The notes under the pieces are model-generated. The model saw only the letters and a list, made by a program, of their open reading frames with translations, ran no database searches and was not told where the DNA came from. From Cellulomonas chengniuliangii (GTDB lineage Bacteria; Actinomycetota; Actinomycetes; Actinomycetales; Cellulomonadaceae), in assembly GCF_024508335.1 (NCBI RefSeq), contig NZ_CP101988.1, positions 2,356,001 through 2,420,000 on the forward strand: a DNA stretch of 64,000 bases. Reading direction: 5' to 3'. Position 1 is the stretch's first letter; each line of letters opens with the position of its first letter. The position numbers were made by a program, and so were the translations under genes. Positions 56,917-64,000 of the stretch are shown here, one piece after another.

Positions 56917-58552
56917 GTGACACGACGACTGACCTTCCTGGCCGCCGTGGTCGGCTGCCTCGCGATCCTGCTCGGGTGCTCGATCGGGTTCGACGGCGTG
57001 GTCGCGGACAAGGTCCCGCGATCAGGCGGGGTCCCCAGCACCACGGCGCCCGCCGAGACCGGCGAGGACACGGCTGACGGTGCCGGGCCGGGCGGCGCGG
57101 CCGAGGGCCAGCCAGAGGACGGGGCCGCGGTCGACGGCGCGGGCTCCCCCGCCCAGGACGAGCAGTGGCGCGGCTACTGGGTGGACAGCTTCAACGAGGG
57201 CATCGCCACGCCTGACGAGGTGCGCCAGATGGTCGCGGACGCGCAGGCCGTCGGCGCCAACGCGCTCGTGGTGCAGGTGGCGCGGTGGTACGACTGCTTC
57301 TGCGACGACTCGTCGCTGCCGCGCACCGACGCCGACCTCGACCCCGGGTACGACCCGCTCGAGGAGGTCGTCGCGCAGGCGCACGCCGCCGGCATCGAGG
57401 TGCACGCCTGGGTGAACGCCACCACGATGTGGAGCCGCAGCACCCCGCCCGCCGCGCCCGACCACGTGTACAACACGCACGCGTTCTCGGCCACGGGATC
57501 CGACCGGTGGCTCAACAAGCGCAACGACGGGGTCGAGAAGCTCGGCACCATGTCGTACGTCGATCCGGCCAACCCCGCCGCCGTGGACTACCTGGTGGAC
57601 GGCGTCGTCTCGATCGCCCAGAACTACGACATCGACGGCGTCAACCTGGACTACATCCGGTACCCGGACGACTCCGCCAACTCCAACGCGAACGACTGGG
57701 GCTACTCGGAGACGTCGCTCGCGCGCTTCGCCGCCGAGACCGGCCGCTCCGACGTGCCTGCGCCCTCCGACCCGCAGTTCAGCGACTGGCGGCGCCAGCA
57801 GGTCACGAACGTCGTCCGCAAGGTGTACGTCGGCCTGTACCAGAACGACCCGACCGACCGGCTCAGCGTCAACGCGGTCACCTACGGCGACGGGCCGATC
57901 ACGGTCGGCGCCTTCGAGTCGACTCAGCCCTACCTCGGCGTGCTGCAGGATTGGAAGGGCTGGCTGCAGGACGGCATCGTCGACACCGTCATGACGATGA
58001 ACTACAAGAGCCATTCGAGCGCGACCTCCCTGCGACGGTTCGACGAGTGGAACGCCGCCCTGCTCGAGTACGCCGCCGGCCGGCATGTCGTGGCCGGGCC
58101 GGGCCTGTACCTCAACGACATCGGCGAGTCCGTCGCCCAGACGCAGCGGATCGCGGACCTGGGCCTCGGGTGGAACGGGTACAGCTACGCCAACGTGAGC
58201 GACACGGCCGCCGACTCGAGCGACGTGGCCGTGGACCGGGCCGAGCGCGCCGCGCTGACCAGCGCCCTGCGCTCCGGCGTCTTCGCGAACGACGTGACCG
58301 TGCCGCGGATGACCTGGAAGACCGACCCCTCCACGGGGGTCGCCTCCGGGACGGTGGACCTGCGGGGCGGTGGCCCCGTGGACGTCGTGGTGCGGCCGGC
58401 CGACGGCTCCGGCGAGCAGAAGGCAGTCCGCACGGACGCGTCGGGATGGTTCGCCGCGACCGGCTTGGAGCCCGACCGCTACGAGGTCCAGGCGCCGGGC
58501 ACAGATCCCTCGACGGTGCGCGTCAAGGCGGGCGAGGTGGCGCAGGCCGAGC

Positions 58553-58572
<20 letters not shown>
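56917..58572 (+). CDS. Secreted GHL10-type glycoside hydrolase-like lipoprotein
   Basis: The ~551-residue protein starts at a GTG at 56917 (or 56911; the latter abuts the AAGGGGG ribosome site). It has a short signal with an LLGC lipobox, a low-complexity Gly/Ala/Glu linker, then the GHL10/DUF187 (beta/alpha)-barrel pattern: WRGYWVDSFNEGIATPDEVRQM, a HAWVNATTMWS strand, IDGVNLDYIRYP (the expected catalytic Asp), and DTVMTMNYKSHSS. The C-terminus has a short repeat-rich, carboxypeptidase-regulatory-like domain. Such proteins act on cell-surface or peptidoglycan-linked sugars; exact substrate is not known. It overlaps the convergent ATPase gene by 20 bp. Confidence 0.85.
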
Positions 58573-61378
<2,806 letters not shown>

Positions 61379-61588
61379 CGCCCCATACTCCCAGAGCCCT
61401 TCGCCGCGAGCGCGGCTCGAGCAGGGCTCCCAGACCGGTCAGGCGGTCTCCAGTCGCCGCCGAGCCGGGGGGTGCGTAGCGTGGAATGGTCCATTCGGGC
61501 ACGGGTGGACGGGCCGAGCGCGGCGGAGTCCGCATCACAGGCTCCACCTCGGCGCCCCGGCTCCACGCACTCCTGAGGAGGCCGGCTG

Positions 61589-62266
61589 ATGAGCAGCCCG
61601 ATGGATCCGCGCAACGAGCCCCACGCCGATCGGCCGCCCGCAGGGCGACAGCCACCCGCAGGGAGGCAGCCGTCTGCGGCGCCAACCCCGGTGAACACGA
61701 CACGCACCCCCGACGTCGTCGACCGCGAGCGCGAGCGCTTCGGCGGCATCAAGGTCGGCTCGGCCTTCTTCGGCTGGCTGACGGCCACCGGCACGGTGGT
61801 GCTGCTGACCGCCGTCATCGCCGCGATCGGCATCGCGATCGGCTCGACCGGGGACACCGACATCGCCGCGACCACGGCGGACGCCACCGCCGACCCCACC
61901 ACGGTGGGGATCGTCAGCGGCGTCCTGCTGCTCCTGGTGGTGCTGGTGGGCTACTACTGCGGCGGGTACGTCGCCGGGCGCATGGCCCGCTTCAACGGCG
62001 TCCGCCAGGGAGTGGCCGTGTGGCTGTGGGCCGTGGTGGTCTCGGTGGTCGTCGCGGTGCTCACCGCGATCGCTGGCGCGCGCTACAACGTGCTGGCCGA
62101 GCTGAACGGCGTGCCGACCGTGCCGGTGGACCAGGGCGACCTCACCACCGCCGGGATCATCGCGCTGCTCGTGGTGGCCGCGGTGGGCCTGCTGGGGGCG
62201 GTGCTCGGAGGGCTGGGCGGCATGCGGTTCCACCGCAGGATCGATCGCTACAGCTTCGGCGAGTGA
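61589..62266 (+). CDS. Four-helix membrane protein, unknown function
   Basis: The 225-residue protein begins at ATG 61589 with TGAGGAGG upstream. It has a Pro/Arg-rich cytoplasmic start, then four hydrophobic segments: WLTATGTVVLLTAVIAAIGIAIG, VSGVLLLLVVLVGYYCGGYVAG, GVAVWLWAVVVSVVVAVLTAIAG and IIALLVVAAVGLLGAVLGGLGG, and ends RFHRRIDRYSFGE. The GYVAGRMARF segment is characteristic of a small actinobacterial family of DUF-type membrane proteins. Function unknown. Confidence 0.72.
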   Translation: MSSPMDPRNEPHADRPPAGRQPPAGRQPSAAPTPVNTTRTPDVVDRERERFGGIKVGSAFFGWLTATGTVVLLTAVIAAIGIAIGSTGDTDIAATTADATADPTTVGIVSGVLLLLVVLVGYYCGGYVAGRMARFNGVRQGVAVWLWAVVVSVVVAVLTAIAGARYNVLAELNGVPTVPVDQGDLTTAGIIALLVVAAVGLLGAVLGGLGGMRFHRRIDRYSFGE

Positions 62267-62330
62267 CGCTGATGTGGCGGTGTCCCGGCCCGCTCGACTC
62301 ACTGACGTCTGCCGGGTCGTCGTGACCTCT

Positions 62331-62346
62331 ATACCCCTAGGGGTAT
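62331..62346 (+). promoter_or_regulatory. CsoR/CstR-type palindromic operator
   Basis: A perfect 16-bp palindrome ATACCCCTAGGGGTAT ends 10 nt before the GTG of the next gene. G-tract palindromes of this form are the sites of the CsoR family; the persulfide-sensing CstR branch controls rhodanese and CoA-persulfide genes. No csoR/cstR gene is within the window. Confidence 0.7.
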
Positions 62347-62356
62347 ATTAGGGAGC

Positions 62357-64000
62357 GTGGAAACGCCCCCCGCCCTCCCCGCGCCCGTCCCCGCCGACCC
62401 CACCAGCACGCCTCCCGCCCGCCGACGGATCGTCATCGTCGGCGGCGTCGCCGGGGGCATGAGCGCCGCGGCCCGCGCCCGGCGCAACGACGAGCACGCC
62501 GAGATCATCGTGCTCGAGCAGTCTGAGCACGTCTCGTTCGCGAACTGCGGCCTGCCGTACCACCTGTCCGGCGAGATCGATCGACGCGACGCCCTGCTCC
62601 TCCACACCCCCGAGTCTCTCGCCTCGACCCTCGCCCTGGACGTCCGCACCCGCACGCGGGCGACGGCGGTGGACCCCGCCGCCCAGACCGTCACGGTCGC
62701 GACCCCTGACGGCGAGCAGGTCCTCGCCTACGACGCGCTTCTCCTCGCGCCGGGCGCGGTGGCCGTGCGGCCGCCGATCGAGGGCCTCGACCACCCCGCC
62801 GTGCACGCGCTGCGGACCATCCCCGACGTGGACTCGCTGCGCGCGGAAGTCGAGCGGATCACCGCAGCCCGGGGCGCCGGCGCAGAGGCGCCCCGCGCCG
62901 TCGTGGTGGGGGCCGGCTTCATCGGCCTCGAGGCCGTCGAGGCGCTGTCCGCCCGCGGCGTGGCGGTCGAGCTCGTCGAGCTGGCCGACCACGTGCTGCC
63001 GCCGCTCGACGCCGAGCTGGCCCCCCTGCTGGCCGACGAGCTCACCGCGCACGGCGTGGGACTGCACCTGGGGACCTCAGCGCAGTCGATCCGCCCGGCC
63101 GGCCCCGCAGGCGCTCCCGGGCCCTCCGAGGACGACGGCCGAGTGGTCGTGGCACTGTCCGACGGCACGCTCCTCCCCGCCGACCTCGTGGTCGTCAATG
63201 TGGGCGTCCGCCCGGCCAGCGACCTCGCCCGTGACGCCGGGCTCGACCTGGGGCACGGCGGGGCCATCCGGGTGGACGCCGACCAGCGCACCTCCGATCC
63301 GCGTATCTGGGCCGTGGGCGACGCCGTCGAGGTCGTCCACGCCGTGACCGGCACGACGGGCCCTGTGCCCCTCGCCGGGCCCGCGAACCGGCAGGGCCGC
63401 CGCGCCGCCGACGCGATGACCGGGCGGCGCACCACCCCCCAGGCGCCGGTCCTCGGCACGGCGATCGTGCGTGTCTTCGGCCTGACCGCCGCGGTGACCG
63501 GCGCCAGCCAGGCTGCGCTGAGGCGCGCCGGCATCGAGCACGAGGCCGTCCACCTGCACCCGGCGCACCACGCCGGGTACTTCCCCGGCGCCGACCCGAT
63601 CCACCTGGTCGCGTCCTTCGGCATGGACGGGCGCCTGCTCGGCGCGCAGGCCGTGGGGCGGTCCGGCGTGGACAAGCGGATCGACGTGCTCGCCACGGCG
63701 CTGCGCGCGGAGATGACCGCCGACGACCTGGCCGAGCTCGAGCTGGCCTACGCCCCGCCGTACGGGTCGGCCAAGGACCCGGTGAACATGGTGGGCTTCG
63801 TCGCCCAGAACGTGCTGAGCGGCGCCATGCCGCAGTGGCAGGCCTGGCAGCTCGAGGAGGCCGTGAACACCAGCCTCATCCTCGATGTGCGATCCGCCGC
63901 CGAGGTCGCGCGCGGGCACGTCAGGGGCGCGCTGCACATCCCGCACACCGAGCTGCGCGCACGCCTGGACGAGGTCGTCGCCGCGGCCGGCGGGCGCCCC
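62357..64000 (+). CDS. CoA-disulfide reductase with C-terminal rhodanese domain (3' end outside window)
   Basis: The frame is open from GTG 62357 to the last base, 548 codons. After a Pro-rich lead it has RRIVIVGGVAGGMSAAARARR (FAD), the active-site Cys in VSFANCGLPYHLSGE as in CoA-disulfide reductases, AVVVGAGFIGLEAVEAL (NAD(P)H), RIWAVGDAVEV, and a C-terminal dimer domain ending AYAPPYGSAKDPVNMVG. A rhodanese domain starts near residue 510 (SLILDVRSAAEVARGHVRGALHIPHTEL), but its active Cys lies beyond the window. The CoADR-rhodanese fusion reduces CoA-persulfides and polysulfides. A CsoR/CstR-type palindrome lies just upstream. Confidence 0.92.
   Translation, partial: METPPALPAPVPADPTSTPPARRRIVIVGGVAGGMSAAARARRNDEHAEIIVLEQSEHVSFANCGLPYHLSGEIDRRDALLLHTPESLASTLALDVRTRTRATAVDPAAQTVTVATPDGEQVLAYDALLLAPGAVAVRPPIEGLDHPAVHALRTIPDVDSLRAEVERITAARGAGAEAPRAVVVGAGFIGLEAVEALSARGVAVELVELADHVLPPLDAELAPLLADELTAHGVGLHLGTSAQSIRPAGPAGAPGPSEDDGRVVVALSDGTLLPADLVVVNVGVRPASDLARDAGLDLGHGGAIRVDADQRTSDPRIWAVGDAVEVVHAVTGTTGPVPLAGPANRQGRRAADAMTGRRTTPQAPVLGTAIVRVFGLTAAVTGASQAALRRAGIEHEAVHLHPAHHAGYFPGADPIHLVASFGMDGRLLGAQAVGRSGVDKRIDVLATALRAEMTADDLAELELAYAPPYGSAKDPVNMVGFVAQNVLSGAMPQWQAWQLEEAVNTSLILDVRSAAEVARGHVRGALHIPHTELRARLDEVVAAAGGRP

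Overview
The window is high-GC actinobacterial DNA. It has GTG starts, many 1-4 nt ATGA/GTGA gene overlaps, GC-rich hairpin terminators without U-tracts, and actinobacterial families (DUF3039, DUF2017, DUF5994, DUF4916, ROK regulators, MpaB/DUF2236). The gene mix (GH81 beta-1,3-glucanase with Pro/Thr linker, amino-sugar uptake, LuxS) suggests a Cellulomonas-like soil micrococcale; this is inference, because there is no rRNA in the window. Coding density is high. I see no insertion sequence, prophage, CRISPR array or replication origin, and no gene-free stretch over 300 bp.

Layout. 0-3.5 kb: start of a dynamin-like GTPase, tRNA-Arg, a small methyltransferase, a PAP2 phosphatase, orn and tRNA-His. 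3.5-8 kb: ATP-grasp ligase and a glycine betaine/choline-type ABC importer whose binding protein looks circularly permuted. 8-11.5 kb: flavin disulfide-reductase-like protein, two identical tRNA-Lys genes, a GroES-like gene divergent from bcp, tRNA-Leu. 11.6-16.7 kb: secreted GH81 glucanase, thioredoxin, DUF4916. 16.7-22.5 kb: one tightly coupled minus-strand operon, clpS-DUF2017-murI-MBL-rph-rdgB-ABC-F, divergent from a nicotinate phosphoribosyltransferase gene. 24-26.6 kb: DUF3039 and a helicase. 26.7-33 kb: ROK regulator, sugar ABC importer (no ATPase), ROK kinase and nagB, an amino-sugar utilisation operon.

33-40.5 kb: MpaB-like protein, PfkB kinase, GntR regulator, pgi, HtrA-like protease, amidohydrolase. 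40.7-44 kb: DUF5994, a cold-shock protein with a long structured leader, S4 RNA-binding protein, luxS-mtnN. 44-48.2 kb: PhzF, a reductase-domain protein, a membrane leucine-rich-repeat protein, a YdjM-like membrane protein. 48.3-53.6 kb: a complete oligopeptide-type ABC importer with a fused OppD-OppF ATPase. 54.4-56.8 kb: two paralogous alpha/beta hydrolases around a TetR gene, with three copies of the same palindrome. 56.9-64 kb: a GHL10-type lipoprotein, a P2-type cation ATPase, a membrane protein, and a CoA-disulfide-reductase/rhodanese gene running off the end behind a CsoR/CstR-type palindrome.

Most is ordinary housekeeping and nutrient uptake. The items most worth a second look are the permuted binding protein, the TetR/hydrolase mini-regulon, the sulfur-linked operator at 62.3 kb, the flavoenzyme lacking the usual C-terminal histidine, and the GH81 enzyme with two unassigned C-terminal modules.
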